A stretch of DNA of 64,000 nt from Microbacterium arborescens (GTDB lineage Bacteria > Actinomycetota > Actinomycetes > Actinomycetales > Microbacteriaceae). Shown one piece after another: positions 46,917 through 58,620 of the stretch (positions within the stretch are counted from its first letter, which is position 1; every line of letters starts with the position of its first letter). The stretch covers positions 2,170,001-2,234,000 of the forward strand of contig NZ_CP128474.1 in the NCBI RefSeq assembly GCF_030369635.1, in the 5' to 3' direction. Under the pieces are notes generated by a model. The model searched no databases. It was given only the letters and a program-made list of their open reading frames with translations, and had not been told where the DNA came from. A program made the translations under genes and the position numbers.

Positions 46917-48035
46917 TCAGATGCGCGGCATCGTCGCGCGGGCCTCGGCCTGCGGCATCCCCGCGGCGGTCAGCAGATCGACCACGAGCGGACGCAGCGC
47001 GGTGATGACGTTCTGGTCTCCGAGCGAGGAACCGGGCGCCAGAGTCGTCGGGTCGAGGCGGGTCGCGACCGCGAGCAGCGACTCGCGGGCGGCGGGTTCG
47101 AGCGCGATGTCGTCGATCGACCTTCCCAGCAGGTCGGCCGCACGGGAGATCTGGGCGAGCAGGTCGGCGGCGATCGGGCGCGGTTGGCGGTCTTCGAGGG
47201 CGTAGACGACACGGCGGGCGATGACCCGGAGGTTGCGCGTGGCCAGGTCGAGTGAGGCCCGCATGCGGTCCTGACGTTGCAACTCCTCGCGCTGGCGCCG
47301 GAGGAACGGCGAGATGCGGGCCACGGCGAGGCCGGAGTCGAGCGATGTCGTCCAATCGTCGACGAGCGGCTGTAGCGCCCGCGCCTTCTCGAGCCCCCGG
47401 TCGGCTCGGACCCGGTCGCCGCGGCGCAGTGCTTGGATGACGGCCACGGCAGCGCCCTCGAACCCGGAGAACAGGGCCCGGCCCGCGCGCGAGACCTCAC
47501 GCAGCGGTCGGCGCGGCAACAGGGCCGTCGCGAGCAGGGCGGCGACCGCGCCCACCGAGCCGTCGACGAGACGGAGGAACGGCATGCTCCCCGGAATCGC
47601 GATGACGATCACCGACTGGATCGCGGCCGAAATGGCGAAGCTCGGCTGTGCCGAGAGCAGCCTCGCGGTGAGCAGCGTCGCAGCGAGGGCCAGGGCGAGC
47701 TGCCAGGTGCCCGAACCGACGGCGAGCACGATGAGCTCCGACACCAGCACACCGACCAGCATCCCGATCACCGTCTCGAGCACGCGCCGCGGCCGGGCGT
47801 CGCGGACGAGCCCGAGGCTCGAGATGGTCACGGTCGCGGCGAGCAGGGGTGATGGGTGCCCCAGGACGAGGTGCGCGAACGCATAGGCCGCGGATGCCGC
47901 GACGACGATCTGCACGATGGCCGGAGCCGAGTCGCGGGCGCGTTCGAAACCCCGCCGTGGGCGTACGCGAGCCCGCCAGCCGGTCGCGATGGGCGCGGTG
48001 ACGGCGGGCGGCTCATCGGCACGCTCGGGCGCCAC
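46917..48035 (-). CDS. FUSC-family membrane protein (aromatic acid exporter-like)
   Basis: The 372-residue protein has six membrane helices in the first ~170 residues (including AYAFAHLVLGHPSPLLAATV and SFAISAAIQSVIVIAI) and a cytoplasmic helical C-terminal half. This matches the aromatic acid exporter/FUSC family. The substrate is unknown. It starts 1 bp after ygfZ ends, as the last gene of a four-gene operon. Confidence 0.88.
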   Translation of the reverse strand: MAPERADEPPAVTAPIATGWRARVRPRRGFERARDSAPAIVQIVVAASAAYAFAHLVLGHPSPLLAATVTISSLGLVRDARPRRVLETVIGMLVGVLVSELIVLAVGSGTWQLALALAATLLTARLLSAQPSFAISAAIQSVIVIAIPGSMPFLRLVDGSVGAVAALLATALLPRRPLREVSRAGRALFSGFEGAAVAVIQALRRGDRVRADRGLEKARALQPLVDDWTTSLDSGLAVARISPFLRRQREELQRQDRMRASLDLATRNLRVIARRVVYALEDRQPRPIAADLLAQISRAADLLGRSIDDIALEPAARESLLAVATRLDPTTLAPGSSLGDQNVITALRPLVVDLLTAAGMPQAEARATMPRI

Positions 48036-48036
48036 G

Positions 48037-49125
48037 TCAGGTGCGGCGGCTCAGGCGAGGCAGCCGCGGCGGTGCGGCGGTGCGGCCGGCATCGGGCGGA
48101 ACGACGACTTCCTGGACCGCCGCGACCGTGTCGTCACCGGCATCGACGATGAGGTCGGCGTCGACCGGCACCGAACGCTTCACGATGGCGAGGGCGATAG
48201 GCCCCTGCTCGAAGTGCCGCGCGGCCGAGGTGACCCGCCCCACCTCGTCGCCGTCGCGGCGCACGATCGCGCCGGGTTCGGGAATCACCGCGTCGCTGCC
48301 GTCGAGCTGCAACGCCACGAGGCGACGGGGAGGATGCCCCAGGTTGTGCACCTTCGCCACCGTCTCCTGGCCGCGGTAGCAGCCCTTCGACAGATGGACG
48401 GCGGTGCGGAGCCAATCGACCTCGTGCGGAAGCGTCATGCCGTCGGCCTCGGTGGTCGCACGCGGCCGCCAGGCGGCGATGCGCAGAGCGTCGGCCGCCC
48501 ATCGTCCGGCGACGCGGCGGCGTCCCGCGACGGCGTCATCGGCGAGCCGGCGGAGTTCGTCGCGGTCGAGGACCGCCTCGGCCCAGTCACGTCCGGCCGC
48601 GGGATGACCCTCGTCCGCCGCGTATCCCCATCCACCGATGGAGACTTCCGGCCACGGATCGCGCCACACGACGGATGACGTCAGGTCGGCGACCGCGGCC
48701 GCCGTTCCGCCGACGACGGCGGTGTCGCCGGAACGATCGGTCACCTCGACGCGCAAGCGGAACCGCATGCGCGTGAGCCAGGTGACGAGCCCGTCGAGAC
48801 GCTCGGCATCGGTGATGAGCCAGGTCGTCTCGCCGTCGTCGACGACGGATGCCGCGTGCTCCACGTGACCCTGCGGGTCGAGCACGAGCAGCTCGGTGCT
48901 CTCGCCCGGGAGAAGCCGCGTCAGCGCCTGCGAGGTCAGCGAGTCGAGCCAGCTGAGACGGTCGGGGCCCGCGACGGTCACCACCGCGCGATCGCCCAGC
49001 GGCGCGACGGCACTGCCGCTGTCGAGAAGCTGCTGCTCACGCATCGGGTTGCCGATGTGCAGGAGTCCGAGTTCGTCGCACACGGCCCCGTCGACGTCGG
49101 CGAAGGTCGCGCCGTCGCCCGACAT
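48037..49125 (-). CDS. ygfZ: YgfZ/GcvT-type folate-binding protein
   Basis: The 362-residue protein has a GcvT-like fold with the YgfZ signature KGCYRGQET, including the conserved cysteine. YgfZ proteins bind tetrahydrofolate and support iron-sulfur cluster enzymes such as MiaB under oxidative stress. Start ATG 49125 shares its A with the stop of the FABP gene (TGATG), so translation is coupled. Confidence 0.9.
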   Translation of the reverse strand: MSGDGATFADVDGAVCDELGLLHIGNPMREQQLLDSGSAVAPLGDRAVVTVAGPDRLSWLDSLTSQALTRLLPGESTELLVLDPQGHVEHAASVVDDGETTWLITDAERLDGLVTWLTRMRFRLRVEVTDRSGDTAVVGGTAAAVADLTSSVVWRDPWPEVSIGGWGYAADEGHPAAGRDWAEAVLDRDELRRLADDAVAGRRRVAGRWAADALRIAAWRPRATTEADGMTLPHEVDWLRTAVHLSKGCYRGQETVAKVHNLGHPPRRLVALQLDGSDAVIPEPGAIVRRDGDEVGRVTSAARHFEQGPIALAIVKRSVPVDADLIVDAGDDTVAAVQEVVVPPDAGRTAAPPRLPRLSRRT

Positions 49126-49730
49126 CACTCGGCCTTGGCCAAGCGGGCCGACGCGTGTGAGGCGAGCTCGCCCCCGAGTGCGGCGATGTCCCAGGCCCAC
49201 AGGAGATGCCCGTCGACGAGGCCGTACATGCGCGTGGCTGCGGTGTACTCCTTCGCCCCCGCGGTGCGCACGACCGCGTCGGTGGCGAGGTCGATGCGCG
49301 GACCGCGGACCTGCCCGAGGTACAGCTCGCTCACGCCGTCGGAGTGGACGAGCGCGACCTCGAGGTCGAAACCGCCTTCGTCGTTGCGGAGCGCCTCGAC
49401 ATCGTCGACGGTCCGCTCGCGCGCGGGAGCGGATGCCGGCAACAGGCCCGGTCCGGCGTCCTCGGCCGCGGCCGGTCGCGCGACTCGCCAATATCCGGTC
49501 TCGGCCACGAGCGGACGGATACGCGCACCACTGTCGTCGATCAGCCAGGCGTTGGCGGAGTAGTTCAGATAGTCGCCGCCGTCGTGACTGAAGCTCACCT
49601 GGTGCGCGAACTCGCCGGTGAGATGGCCGTCGGCCGTCTCGTAGTCGATGACGCCCGAGCCCTCCCAGACTCCGAGCAGCCACGACAGCGGAACGAGGTC
49701 CGCCGGCAGGTCGGTGGGCAGCTCGAGCAC
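49125..49730 (-). CDS. FABP-like / nitrobindin heme beta-barrel protein
   Basis: The 201-residue member of the DUF1794/THAP4-like nitrobindin family has the barrel signature SWLLGVWEGSG and the late MYGLVDGHLLWAWDIAA strand. Actinobacterial homologs bind ferric heme and convert peroxynitrite to nitrate. It is somewhat longer than the usual ~160 residues, with an inserted loop at about 88-108. Coupled to ygfZ by a TGATG overlap. Confidence 0.88.
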   Translation of the reverse strand: MLELPTDLPADLVPLSWLLGVWEGSGVIDYETADGHLTGEFAHQVSFSHDGGDYLNYSANAWLIDDSGARIRPLVAETGYWRVARPAAAEDAGPGLLPASAPARERTVDDVEALRNDEGGFDLEVALVHSDGVSELYLGQVRGPRIDLATDAVVRTAGAKEYTAATRMYGLVDGHLLWAWDIAALGGELASHASARLAKAE

Positions 49731-49734
49731 GGTG

Positions 49735-49848
49735 TCAGCGCTGGCCGCGGTAGAGGTTCTTCACGACGACGCCCGACACGAAGACGATGGCGAGCGACGC
49801 CAGTCCGAGCAGGCCCACGTAGAAGATTTCAAGCGCGAGGAGATCCAT
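49735..49848 (-). CDS. 37-residue single-pass membrane peptide
   Basis: ATG 49848 opens a 37-codon frame giving MDLLALEIFYVGLLGLASLA, then IVFVSGVVVKNLYRGQR: one hydrophobic helix (about 9-29) and a basic end. ACTCTA on the plus strand (TAGAGT on the coding strand, 49855-49860) ends 6 nt before the start, a leaderless layout. The stop is 4 bp before the FABP gene, so it heads that operon. I believe similar peptides precede FABP genes in related genomes, but I cannot check this here. Function unknown. Confidence 0.7.
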   Translation of the reverse strand: MDLLALEIFYVGLLGLASLAIVFVSGVVVKNLYRGQR

Positions 49849-49913
49849 GCCTCTACTCTATGCCCGCACGGGCCGTCCGCGCCTGTAGAAGGGGGCCGTG
49901 GTGCCCGCCGCGT

Positions 49914-50204
49914 TCACGCGCCGACGAGTGACGACAGCCCGAATCCGATGCCGATGAACCCCATGACGAACAGCGCACCGAGCACGCTGACCGCCACGCG
50001 CTCGATGAATCCCCGCACGCGCCCGAGCACCAGCTGGATCACGAACGCCAGGACGAGGCAGCCGCCCAGGGCCACCGGCATCCACATCGCACGCTCGTCG
50101 ACCGGCGCGAGAACCCCCACCAGGATGGCCGCGACAGCGGCGGCGATCCAGACGGCGACGACTCCGGCGACGGTGCGCGGCGGTGCGAGATCGGGCGTGG
50201 TCAC
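49914..50204 (-). CDS. Small three-helix membrane protein
   Basis: The 96-residue protein has three hydrophobic segments, about 11-33, 39-61 and 70-94, and no soluble domain. GTG 50204 begins MTTPDLAPPRTVAGVVAV. No family is recognised with certainty. It is divergent from glnR across 108 bp and lies upstream of the 37-residue peptide operon. Confidence 0.75.
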   Translation of the reverse strand: MTTPDLAPPRTVAGVVAVWIAAAVAAILVGVLAPVDERAMWMPVALGGCLVLAFVIQLVLGRVRGFIERVAVSVLGALFVMGFIGIGFGLSSLVGA

Positions 50205-50312
50205 CGTCCCATTGTGGCCCACGGTGTCGCCCTGCGCGACGCTGCGCACAGCCCGCGCCCAGCGAACGCCTAAGATGAGTGCACGTCCCGGCCGCTCCCG
50301 GAGGAATCCCCG

Positions 50313-51011
50313 TTGGCACAGCTTCTCGTTCTGAGTTCCACGCACGGCGGTGGTCTCGCGCTCCCGGCGCTCGAGCTGCTCAGCCACCGGGTCCGGCAGA
50401 TCCCCGCCGAACCCGCCCAGCTCGTCAACGCCCCCAGCGCCGAGGTGGTCTTCGTCGACGCGCGTCACGACCTCGTCGGCGCGAAGTCGCTGTGCAAGAT
50501 CCTGGGCAGCACGGGTATCGATGCACCTCTCGTGCTCATCGTCACCGAGGGCGGCCTCACCGCCGTGTCCACCGACTGGGGCATCGACGACGTCATCCTC
50601 GTCACAGCCGGCCCCGCCGAGATCGACGCCCGCATCCGCCTCGCAATCGGACGCGTGAGCAAAGAAGCGGTGTCGAGCCGCATCCAGACCTCCGGCATCA
50701 CGATCGACGAGTCGTCGTACTCGGCCAAGGTGCACGGGCGGCCCCTCGACCTGACGTACAAGGAGTTCCAGCTGCTGCACTTCTTCGCGACGCACCCCTC
50801 ACGGGTCTTCACGCGTGAGCAGCTGCTGAGCGAGGTGTGGGGCTACGACTACTTCGGCGGCACCCGCACGGTCGACGTTCACGTGCGGCGTCTGCGCGCG
50901 AAACTCGGCGATCTCGAACAGCTGATCGGCACCGTGCGCAACGTGGGCTACCGCTTCAACGTCTATGAGGACGAGCCGGTTCCCGCCGGCGGCGACTCCG
51001 CGCAGAGCTGA
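50313..51011 (+). CDS. glnR: GlnR-type nitrogen response regulator
   Basis: The 232-residue orphan OmpR-family regulator matches GlnR along its whole length. [20 protein letters not shown] and the winged helix [20 protein letters not shown] are near-identical to actinobacterial GlnR. The receiver is atypical, and GlnR works without a partner kinase, as here. It activates glnA, amtB and nitrate/nitrite genes under nitrogen limitation. The start is TTG 50313 with GGAGGA seven bases before; TAAGAT (50271-50276) is a likely -10. Confidence 0.92.
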   Translation: MAQLLVLSSTHGGGLALPALELLSHRVRQIPAEPAQLVNAPSAEVVFVDARHDLVGAKSLCKILGSTGIDAPLVLIVTEGGLTAVSTDWGIDDVILVTAGPAEIDARIRLAIGRVSKEAVSSRIQTSGITIDESSYSAKVHGRPLDLTYKEFQLLHFFATHPSRVFTREQLLSEVWGYDYFGGTRTVDVHVRRLRAKLGDLEQLIGTVRNVGYRFNVYEDEPVPAGGDSAQS

Positions 51012-51061
51012 CTCTCCGTCTCGTTCACCGGCAGGACACGCAGGACTGCCATGATGAGGGG

Positions 51062-53226
<2,165 letters not shown>

Positions 53227-53230
<4 letters not shown>

Positions 53231-54165
53231 CCGACACCGCGGTGTACGCGGCCGGTGGCGTGGTCTGGCGGTGGGTCGACGGCAAGGTCAAGGTGCTGAT
53301 CATCCACCGCACCAAGTACCGCGACCTGACGCTTCCGAAGGGAAAGGTCGACCCCGGTGAGATGCTCGCCGAGACCGCCGTGCGCGAGATCCGGGAAGAG
53401 ACCGGCATCTCGGTCCGGCTCGGGCCGCCCGTCGGTGTGTCGAGGTACCACCTGCCGAGCAAGAAGCAGAAGATCGTGCACTACTGGGCGGCGGAAGCGA
53501 CCGACCTGGCCATCCGGATGTCGACGTTCGTGCCGAACAAGGAGATCGCGGCGCTGGAGTGGATGGGCCTCAAGAAGGCCCGCAAGGCGCTGAGCTACCC
53601 CGTCGACGTCGAGATCCTCGACGAGTTCGTGCGGCTGGTCGACGAGCGCGCCATCGACACGTTCCCCCTCATCGCTCTGCGCCACGCGAAGGCCGTGCCC
53701 CGCGAGGACTGGGACCGCGAGGATGCGGCGCGGCCGTTGTCGGCCCGCGGCAAGAAGCAGGCGCACGCCATCGTCGGCCCGCTCCTCGCCTTCGGCGTCC
53801 GCCGCATCGTCTCCTCCGATGCGCGCCGCTGCGTGCGGACCGTGACGCCGCTGGCGGCGGCGATCAGCCGACGCATCGACACCTCGCACCACCTCTCGCA
53901 GGACGCATGGGAGAACGGCCGGGCCGATGTCCGGTCGGTCATCGGCGACCGTGTGCGTGCCAGGAAACCCGTCGTGCTCTGCTCCCACGGCCCCGTGCTG
54001 CCCGACCTGCTGAACGAGATGGCGCTGGCCACCGGAACCCTGCGCGGGTCCTACCTCGGCAGTGCCTCGGCGCTCGAGACCGGTGCGTTCTCGGTCGTGC
54101 ACCTGCCGCGCGAGAACCCGGGTTCGGGGATCGTCGCGATCGAAACGCACATGCCGAAGGTGTGA
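53227..54165 (+). CDS. mutT1: NUDIX hydrolase / histidine phosphatase fusion (MutT1-like)
   Basis: The 312-residue protein has a NUDIX domain (1-135) with the box [20 protein letters not shown], followed by a histidine phosphatase domain (about 150-312) with LRHAKA and [10 protein letters not shown]. This is the architecture of mycobacterial MutT1, which cleans 8-oxo-dGTP or diadenosine polyphosphates. ATG 53227 overlaps the ppk stop as ATGA; ppk-mutT1 coupling is common in actinobacteria. Confidence 0.92.
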
Positions 54166-54206
54166 TCTCGCACGCGACACCACGCTGAGAGGCCCGTCGT
54201 TCCGCG

Positions 54207-54241
54207 GTTCACGAGCGTCGTTCACCTTCTGTTCACCCCCA
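54207..54241 (+). promoter_or_regulatory. PHO boxes upstream of pstS
   Basis: GTTCACG (54207), GTTCACC (54220) and GTTCACC (54231) lie in one direct-repeat row. The last two are spaced exactly 11 bp, as in the Streptomyces PhoP box; the first is 13 bp away. They match the binding sites of PhoP/RegX3 regulators. The pstS start is 87 bp downstream of the last repeat. Confidence 0.85.
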
Positions 54242-54327
54242 GAGCGCACTCTCGTAAGGGACGGTGTCTACCGTTCGGGACGAACCTGCACCGGGTTCTC
54301 GTCATCAACATGCGAAGGATTCACACA

Positions 54328-55431
54328 GTGAAGCTCTCCCGACTCGCCCAGCTGGGCGCCGTGGCCGCCGTGGCCTCTCTTGCCCTCGCCGGCTGCGCTG
54401 CAAACGAAAGCGCTGCGCCCGGCGCCGGCTCGAGCGACTCCTCGGCCCCCTCCCTCGAGGGCAACCTCGTCGGCGGCGGCGCCTCGTCGCAGGAAGTCGC
54501 CGTCCAGGCCTGGACCCAGGGCCTGCAGACCGCGAACCCCGGTCTCACGATCGACTACGACCCCTCCGGCTCGGGCACGGGACGCGAGTCGTTCCAGGCC
54601 GGCGCCGTGCAGTTCGCCGGCTCGGACCGTGCGTTCAAGACCGACGAGATCACTGCCGGCCCGTTCGAGGCATGCGCGGCCGACTCCGACCTCGTCGAGC
54701 TCCCGACCTACATCTCGCCGATCGCCGTCGTCTTCAACATCGACGGTGTCGACTCGCTGAACCTCGACGCCGACACGCTCGCGAAGATCTTCGCCGGCCA
54801 GATCACGACGTGGAACGACCCGGCGATCGCGGCCCTGAACGAGGGCGTCGAGCTGCCGGCGACGGCGATCACGCCGGTGCACCGCTCCGACAAGTCGGGC
54901 ACCACGGGCAACTTCACCGACTACCTCGGCAAGACCGCGCCGGATGTCTGGACCGCCGGTTCGGTCGAGGAGTGGCCGGCCCTCGGCGGCGAGGCCGCTC
55001 AGGGAACGTCGGGCGTCATCTCGGCCGTCGAGGGCGGCCAGGGCACCATCGGCTACGCCGACGCCTCGCGCGCCGGGAACCTCGGCACCGTCGCGATCAA
55101 GGTCGGCGACGAGTTCGTCGAGTACTCCCCCGAGGCCGCGGCGGCGATCGTCGACGCATCGCCCGAGGAAGAGGGCCGCGCTGCGACCGACATCGCGATC
55201 AAGCTCGACCGCACGAGCACCGAGGCCGGTGTCTACCCCATCGTCCTCGTGAGCTACCTCATCGGCTGCGCCGAGTACAAGGACGCCGCGACCGCTGAGA
55301 TGGTCAAGGGCTTCTTCAGCTACGCCGCGAGCGCCGAGGGTCAGGACGCCGCGGCATCCGCTGCCGGCTCGGCCCCCATCTCGGAGACCCTGCGCACGCA
55401 GGTCACCGAGGCCATCGAGGCCATCAAGTAA
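54328..55431 (+). CDS. pstS: Phosphate ABC transporter substrate-binding lipoprotein
   Basis: The 367-residue protein has a signal peptide with lipobox LALAGC (lipidated Cys about 23), then a periplasmic-binding fold with the phosphate-binding GSGTGRESF and DKSGTTGNFTDYL segments. GTG 54328 is preferred over ATG 54310 because GAAGGA lies 8 nt before it. It captures inorganic phosphate for PstCAB. Control is by the PHO boxes just upstream. Confidence 0.95.
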   Translation: MKLSRLAQLGAVAAVASLALAGCAANESAAPGAGSSDSSAPSLEGNLVGGGASSQEVAVQAWTQGLQTANPGLTIDYDPSGSGTGRESFQAGAVQFAGSDRAFKTDEITAGPFEACAADSDLVELPTYISPIAVVFNIDGVDSLNLDADTLAKIFAGQITTWNDPAIAALNEGVELPATAITPVHRSDKSGTTGNFTDYLGKTAPDVWTAGSVEEWPALGGEAAQGTSGVISAVEGGQGTIGYADASRAGNLGTVAIKVGDEFVEYSPEAAAAIVDASPEEEGRAATDIAIKLDRTSTEAGVYPIVLVSYLIGCAEYKDAATAEMVKGFFSYAASAEGQDAAASAAGSAPISETLRTQVTEAIEAIK

Positions 55432-55440
55432 GACGCTCCG

Positions 55441-55473
55441 GGTGCCCGGTCCGGTTTCGCCGGACCGGGCACC
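55441..55473 (+). terminator. Hairpin between pstS and pstC (partial terminator)
   Basis: A perfect 14-bp stem (55441-55454 with 55460-55473) with loop TTTCG follows the pstS stop by 9 bp. As no U-run follows and pstC has no obvious separate promoter, it probably lets part of the transcription through, so that PstS is made in excess of the membrane complex. It could also protect the pstS mRNA end. Confidence 0.7.
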
Positions 55474-55509
55474 TCGCGCGGTTCCCGTCCGTCGCACAGA
55501 ATCGAAGCC

Positions 55510-56463
55510 ATGACCACCACACCCGAGGTCACCCGCACCGGAGCCCCGAGGGCCAAGACCCGAGCGGGCGACCGCTGGTTCTCCGGCACGGCGCTCTTCG
55601 CCGGCTCGATGATCCTCGTGACCCTCGCTGCGGTCGCGATCTTCCTGGTCATCCAGTCGCTGCCCGCTTTCGTCGCCACCAACGAAGACGCCTCGATCCT
55701 GCCCGACAACTTCTGGTCGTACGTCGGGCCGCTCGTCTTCGGCACCGTCTGGGCAGCAGCGCTGGCGCTGCTCATGGCCGTGCCGCTGTCGCTCGGCGTC
55801 GCGCTCTTCATCTCGCACTACGCCCCGCGCAAGCTCGCTCAGGCTCTCGGCTACGTCGTCGATCTGCTCGCGGCCGTCCCCTCCGTGGTCTTCGGCCTCT
55901 GGGGCATCGGCGTCCTGGCACCGGCCGTGCAGCCCGTCTACAGCTGGTTCGTCGACAACGTGGGCTGGTTCCCGCTCTTCAACGGCCCCGTCTCCAGCAC
56001 GGGCCGCACGATTTTCACGGCATCCGTCGTCCTCGCCGTCATGGTCACCCCGATCATCACCGCGATCTGCCGTGAGATCTTCCTGCAGACGCCGACCCTG
56101 CACGAGGAGGCCGCCCTGGCCCTCGGGTCGACGCGCTGGGAGATGATCCGGATGGCCGTCTTCCCCTTCGCCCGCAGCGGCATCGTCTCGGCCGCCATGC
56201 TCGGCCTCGGCCGTGCGCTCGGCGAGACCATGGCCGTCGCCATGGTGCTCTCGGTGTCGGGCGGCGTCACGTTCGCGCTCTTCACCTCGGGCAATCCCTC
56301 GACGATCGCGGCGAACATCGCACTCACCTTCCCCGAGGCCTACGGGACGAACGTCAACGTCCTCATCGCCACGGGCCTCATCCTCTTCGTCGTCACCTTC
56401 GCGGTGAACGCGGTCGCGCGCTACATCGTGAGCCGCCGCAAGGAATTCTCGGGGGCCAACTGA
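55510..56463 (+). CDS. pstC: Phosphate ABC transporter permease PstC
   Basis: The 317-residue permease has six membrane helices and the EAA-type loop EEAALALGSTRWEMIRMAVFPFARSG that contacts PstB. The typical PstC segment YAPRKLAQALGYVVDLLAAVPS is present. It forms the channel with PstA. It lies 37 bp after the pstS-pstC hairpin and 1 bp before pstA. Confidence 0.95.
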   Translation: MTTTPEVTRTGAPRAKTRAGDRWFSGTALFAGSMILVTLAAVAIFLVIQSLPAFVATNEDASILPDNFWSYVGPLVFGTVWAAALALLMAVPLSLGVALFISHYAPRKLAQALGYVVDLLAAVPSVVFGLWGIGVLAPAVQPVYSWFVDNVGWFPLFNGPVSSTGRTIFTASVVLAVMVTPIITAICREIFLQTPTLHEEAALALGSTRWEMIRMAVFPFARSGIVSAAMLGLGRALGETMAVAMVLSVSGGVTFALFTSGNPSTIAANIALTFPEAYGTNVNVLIATGLILFVVTFAVNAVARYIVSRRKEFSGAN

Positions 56464-56464
56464 C

Positions 56465-57562
56465 ATGACCGCGACTCTGACTCCCCCGAGCACGTCGGCG
56501 CGCAGCGCCTCGACAGGCCTCACGACCGGCCACCTGCCGAGGTGGGCGCCCTGGGCGATCCTCGGAGCCTCCCTGGTCGTCGTGGGCGTCTTCTTCGGCG
56601 TGATCGCTGCCGCCTCGGGCGACGCTCTCAATGTGCCCGGCTGGCTCATCCTGTCGGCGGTGGCCTACCTCGTGCTCATCACGGCGGTCTCCGCCGCCGT
56701 CGAGGGCCGCCGCAAGTCGGTCGACCGCCTCGTGACCGGCGTCGTCACGGTGGCGTTCCTCATCGCCATGGTGCCGCTGGTCTCCGTCGCGTTCACCGTC
56801 ATCACGCTGGGCGCCCCCAGCTGGAGCGGCGAGTTCTTCAGCTCGTCGATGCGCAACGTCGTCGGCGAGGGTGGCGGTGCGCTCCACGCCATCATGGGCA
56901 CGGTCCTGATCACGCTCGCCGCCGCGGTCATCTCGATCCCGATCGGCATCTTCACCGCGATCTACCTCATCGAGTACGGGCAGGGGAAGCGTCTCGCACA
57001 GGGCATCACGTTCCTCGTCGACGTGATGACGGGCATCCCCTCCATCGTGGCCGGCCTCTTCGCCTACGCCCTGTTCGCGCTGTTCCTCGGCCCCGGCATC
57101 CGCCTCGGCATCATGGGGTCGGTGGCGCTCGCGGTGCTGATGATCCCCGTGGTCGTGCGCTCGACCGAAGAGATGCTGCGCCTCGTCCCCAACGAGCTGC
57201 GCGAGGCTTCGTTCGCACTCGGCGTGCCCAAGTGGCTCACGATCGCCAAGGTGGTGCTGCCCACCGCCATCGCGGGCATCACGACCGGCGTCATGCTCTC
57301 GATCTCGCGCGTCATCGGCGAGACCGCCCCGCTGCTGATCACCGCCGGCTTCACGGCATCCATGAACTACGACCTCTTCAACGGTCGTATGCAGACCCTG
57401 CCGGTCTTCACCTACACCCAGTACATGAACCAGGGCATTCCCGCCGAGGCCTTCGTCGGCCGCGCGTGGGCGTCCGCCCTGACCCTCATCGTCATCGTGA
57501 TGCTGTTGAACCTCGTGGCGCGCCTGATCGCCAAGTTCTTCGCACCCAAGACCGGCCGCTGA
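56465..57562 (+). CDS. pstA: Phosphate ABC transporter permease PstA
   Basis: The 365-residue permease has a longer N-terminal region with two added helices, then the common six-helix unit. Its EAA loop is REASFALGVPKWLTIAKVVLP, and VDVMTGIPSIVAGLFAYALF is typical of PstA. ATG 56465 follows the pstC stop by 1 bp. Confidence 0.94.
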   Translation: MTATLTPPSTSARSASTGLTTGHLPRWAPWAILGASLVVVGVFFGVIAAASGDALNVPGWLILSAVAYLVLITAVSAAVEGRRKSVDRLVTGVVTVAFLIAMVPLVSVAFTVITLGAPSWSGEFFSSSMRNVVGEGGGALHAIMGTVLITLAAAVISIPIGIFTAIYLIEYGQGKRLAQGITFLVDVMTGIPSIVAGLFAYALFALFLGPGIRLGIMGSVALAVLMIPVVVRSTEEMLRLVPNELREASFALGVPKWLTIAKVVLPTAIAGITTGVMLSISRVIGETAPLLITAGFTASMNYDLFNGRMQTLPVFTYTQYMNQGIPAEAFVGRAWASALTLIVIVMLLNLVARLIAKFFAPKTGR

Positions 57563-57580
57563 CCCGAAAGAAGAATCTCC

Positions 57581-58360
57581 GTGTCCAAGAGCATCGAAGT
57601 CAACGACCTCAACGTCTACTACGGCGACTTCCTCGCCGTCGAGGGCGTCTCCCTCGACATCGAACCCCGCAGCGTCACCGCCTTCATCGGCCCCTCGGGC
57701 TGCGGCAAGTCGACGTTCCTCCGCACCCTGAACCGCATGCACGAGGTGATCCCCGGCGCGCGCGTCGAGGGCAGCGTGCTGCTCGACGGCGACGACCTCT
57801 ACGGACCGGGCGTCGACCCGGTGCTCGTGCGGCGCCAGGTCGGCATGGTGTTCCAGCGGCCGAACCCCTTCCCCACGATGTCGATCCGCGAGAACGTGCT
57901 GGCAGGCGTCAAGCTCAACAACCGTCGCATCTCGAAGTCGGACGCCGATGCCCTCGTCGAGAAGTCGCTGCGCGGCGCCAACCTCTGGAACGAGGTCAAG
58001 GACCGTCTCGACAAGCCCGGCTCGGGACTCTCGGGCGGACAGCAGCAGCGTCTGTGCATCGCGCGGGCCATCGCCGTCTCACCCGATGTGCTTCTCATGG
58101 ACGAGCCCTGCTCGGCCCTCGATCCGATCTCGACGTTCGCGATCGAGGAGCTCATCCAGGAGCTCAAGAGCGACTACACGGTCGTCATCGTCACGCACAA
58201 CATGCAGCAGGCCTCGCGCGTCAGCGACAAGACCGCGTTCTTCAACATCGCCGGAACGGGCAAGCCCGGCAAGCTCATCGAGTACGACGACACGACCTCG
58301 ATCTTCACCACCCCGTCCGTTCAGGCCACCGAGGACTACGTCTCCGGCCGCTTCGGGTGA
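57581..58360 (+). CDS. pstB: Phosphate ABC transporter ATPase PstB
   Basis: The 259-residue ATPase has Walker [10 protein letters not shown], signature [14 protein letters not shown], Walker [14 protein letters not shown] and the switch His in [12 protein letters not shown]. The tandem Cys of PstB enzymes is seen in [12 protein letters not shown] 57581 begins [17 protein letters not shown]. The first palindromic repeat (58382-58465) starts 21 bp after the stop and probably ends the operon. Confidence 0.96.
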   Translation: MSKSIEVNDLNVYYGDFLAVEGVSLDIEPRSVTAFIGPSGCGKSTFLRTLNRMHEVIPGARVEGSVLLDGDDLYGPGVDPVLVRRQVGMVFQRPNPFPTMSIRENVLAGVKLNNRRISKSDADALVEKSLRGANLWNEVKDRLDKPGSGLSGGQQQRLCIARAIAVSPDVLLMDEPCSALDPISTFAIEELIQELKSDYTVVIVTHNMQQASRVSDKTAFFNIAGTGKPGKLIEYDDTTSIFTTPSVQATEDYVSGRFG

Positions 58361-58381
58361 GCCGCGCCCGGCTCGCTGTGG

Positions 58382-58465
58382 GCCGGGATGCAAGGAATCG
58401 TGCGCGACGCGCCGGTGCGAGGGCTCCTCGCCCGGCGCGTCGCCGTTTCGGCCTTGCATCCCGGC
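58382..58465. repeat. Palindromic repeat, copy 1 (84 bp, near-perfect hairpin)
   Basis: Three nested perfect stems build one long hairpin: 14 bp outer (58382-58395 with 58452-58465, GCCGGGATGCAAGG), 12 bp middle (58404-58415 with 58432-58443) and 5 bp inner (CGAGG/CCTCG). Only two short symmetric stretches are unpaired. It lies 21 bp after pstB and probably also acts as its terminator. It shares the GGGATGCAAGG...CTTGCATCC(C) arms with copies 2-5. Confidence 0.85.
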
Positions 58466-58620
58466 GCGCGTGGGGTTGGCGGTGGCCCGGTGGCTCGGGT
58501 AGGTGGGCCAGCTAGGCGGGCCGGCCCGGGGGAACCGGGGGGTCGGGCCTGTTGGGCCGGTCGGGCCGACCGGGGGCGAAGGCCGGCTCGGACTCTGCCG
58601 AGCTCGCTGCCCTCCGTGCC

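Noticed and set aside
54268..56649. 793-codon minus-strand frame opposite pstS and pstC
   Set aside because: Shadow of the pst genes; repetitive His/Glu/Asp/Arg composition and no homology that I recognise.
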